Positions 33,871 through 34,676 of a stretch of DNA of 34,676 bases are shown piece after piece. The stretch comes from Streptomyces scabichelini (GTDB lineage Bacteria; Actinomycetota; Actinomycetes; Streptomycetales; Streptomycetaceae): the NCBI RefSeq assembly GCF_011045015.1, contig NZ_JAAKZY010000107.1, positions 1 to 34,676 on the forward strand. Direction: 5' to 3'. The translations under genes and the position numbers were made by a program. Numbering within the stretch: the stretch's first letter is position 1; each line of letters begins with the position of its first letter. The notes beneath the pieces are model-generated. The model saw only the letters and a list, made by a program, of their open reading frames with translations. It was not told the origin of the DNA and did no database searches.

Positions 33871-34550
33871 GGCTGTGGGACCTCCGGTGCACGGGGGCGC
33901 GCGGACGCGGGCACCTGCGTTTCGAGGAATCGCTGGACCGTGGGGAGGACCGCGAAGTGGTTGTGGCCGGTGCCGGGCACGGTGTCGAGGCGTGCGTCGA
34001 TGCCGTGTTCGCGCCAGTTGGCGCGCAGCGCGTTGATACGTTCGATGCGGTTGGTCCCCGCGGTCACGGGCCGGCGCTCGCCGTCCGGTGCGAGTCCGGC
34101 CGCGTCGGTGTCGTTCTCGCCGATGACCAGTTGCACGGGAAGGCCGCGCAGAGCCGCCGGGTCGGCGTCGGTCCCGAACTGTTCCTTCATGTCGGCCGTG
34201 CCGCGCCACCACGCCGTCGTGGGGTCGAGGAGGCTGACGCGCCCGGGGGCGCCCACCGACAGGGACGCCAGTCGTCGGGGGTGGAGGTAGGCGAAGCGGT
34301 GGGCGAACTGGCCTCCGCCGGAGAAGCCGTGGAGGTGGAAGCGGTCGGCGCGCACATGCCAGCGGGCCGCGGCCTCGTCGACCATGTGGAGCAGGGCTTC
34401 GTCGGGGCGGAATCCGGCAGGGGAGAGGAGCTTGTAGCTGTCCACGTCGTTCGGGCCGGTGATCCCGGCGGGGAAGAGCGGGTGCGAGGACAACGCAGTT
34501 GTGGCGGTCGGCGAAGTCGGCGAAGGCATCGCGGAGTGCTTCGGCGCGGC
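33867..34550 (-). pseudogene. PHB-depolymerase-like alpha/beta hydrolase, 5'-truncated and frameshifted
   Basis: The minus strand has LRDAFADFADRHNCVVLAP, then a surplus base near 34480, then LFPAGITGPNDVDSYKLL, the nucleophile elbow HGFSGGGQFAHR, and GTGHNHFAVLPTV with the catalytic His. The single shift and the lost signal/N-terminal region make it inactive in this form. At 34550 the gene is cut off by the 127-bp repeat that carries a TetR 3' end. A continuous frame extends into the repeat to 34604, but that part is not hydrolase sequence. Confidence 0.65.
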
Positions 34551-34676
34551 GCCGACAGCGGCTCCTACGCGGTGAGTCGGCCGCCCATCAACCAGCCGCA
34601 TCACCGGTGCGGAAGATTCGGTCCAGGCGGTGGTCCAGGACGGCGATGGCAGACTCCGGGCTGCGCTGGCCGACGA
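34550..34676 (+). repeat. 127-bp exact direct repeat, copy B (reaches window end)
   Basis: Identical to 23373-23499 throughout and still matching at the last base of the window. The left boundary falls inside a hydrolase gene. Confidence 0.95.
34588..34676 (-). CDS. TetR-family repressor, C-terminal end only (second copy)
   Basis: The last 29 codons and stop match the TetR gene at 23411-24028 exactly (ending FRTGDAAG). The rest lies beyond the window. If the repeat continues, a full duplicate regulator and perhaps the divergent hydrolase follow. Confidence 0.75.
   Translation of the reverse strand, partial: VGQRSPESAIAVLDHRLDRIFRTGDAAG

Noticed and set aside
1..34676. Search by eye for tRNA, rRNA and CRISPR arrays.
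   Set aside because: No cloverleaf with a TTCRA-type loop, no rRNA-like stretch and no regular spacer array were seen; a tRNAscan or Infernal run would be decisive.

Overview
The window is high-GC DNA with many GTG starts and strong purine-rich ribosome binding sites. It carries an F420-type luciferase-like oxidoreductase, a DnaE2-type polymerase relic, a DUF2637 spread-protein relic and many TetR regulators. Together these point to a Streptomyces-like actinomycete, probably an accessory or chromosome-arm region. That assignment is an inference from content, not from a database match.

Region 1 (1-9875) is intact and coherent. A minus-strand operon encodes an HSD10-like short-chain dehydrogenase, an enoyl-CoA hydratase and an alpha-methylacyl-CoA racemase cut by the window edge. 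Next come a TetR repressor, a complete branched-chain-type (Liv) ABC importer, and a divergent F420-type LLM oxidoreductase. The exact 10-mer CGATCGTTCG (or its complement) lies in front of all four transcription units. This suggests one TetR-controlled regulon for uptake and CoA-dependent breakdown of a probably methyl-branched carboxylate. It is the best candidate for an undescribed system here.

Region 2 (about 9.9-19.1 kb) is a pseudogene graveyard with two intact genes, an FG-GAP repeat protein (13181-14743) and a DUF2207 membrane protein (16982-18787). Around them lie truncated, frameshifted pieces of an FAD monooxygenase, a ricin-lectin-tailed enzyme, a LacI regulator, integrative-element genes (DUF2637 and small partners), an SDR, an IS3 transposase, an ABM monooxygenase, an EEP-fold hydrolase, DnaE2 and an amidase. 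Most fragments keep the 3' end of the gene.

Region 3 (19.3-23.3 kb) holds an RmlD-like reductase, an APH-fold kinase, a membrane-anchored coiled-coil protein and a SAM methyltransferase. They lie among iterated AGTTGGCCA-type motifs that resemble insertion-sequence end repeats.

Region 4 (23.4-34.7 kb) is built from small regulator-target modules, each with a readable palindromic operator: TetR/alpha-beta hydrolase (operator 24081-24118), TetR/small membrane protein (three sites, 26997-27084) and MFS-thioesterase-TetR (operator 32045-32081). Between them are a frameshifted ISL3 transposase, a RibD_C/DHFR-like reductase, a ComB-like phosphatase, an IS5 fragment and a HisD/HpsN-like relic. The last 127 bases of the window repeat 23373-23499 exactly, including the 3' end of the TetR gene, and truncate a decayed esterase gene. 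No rRNA, tRNA or CRISPR array was seen.
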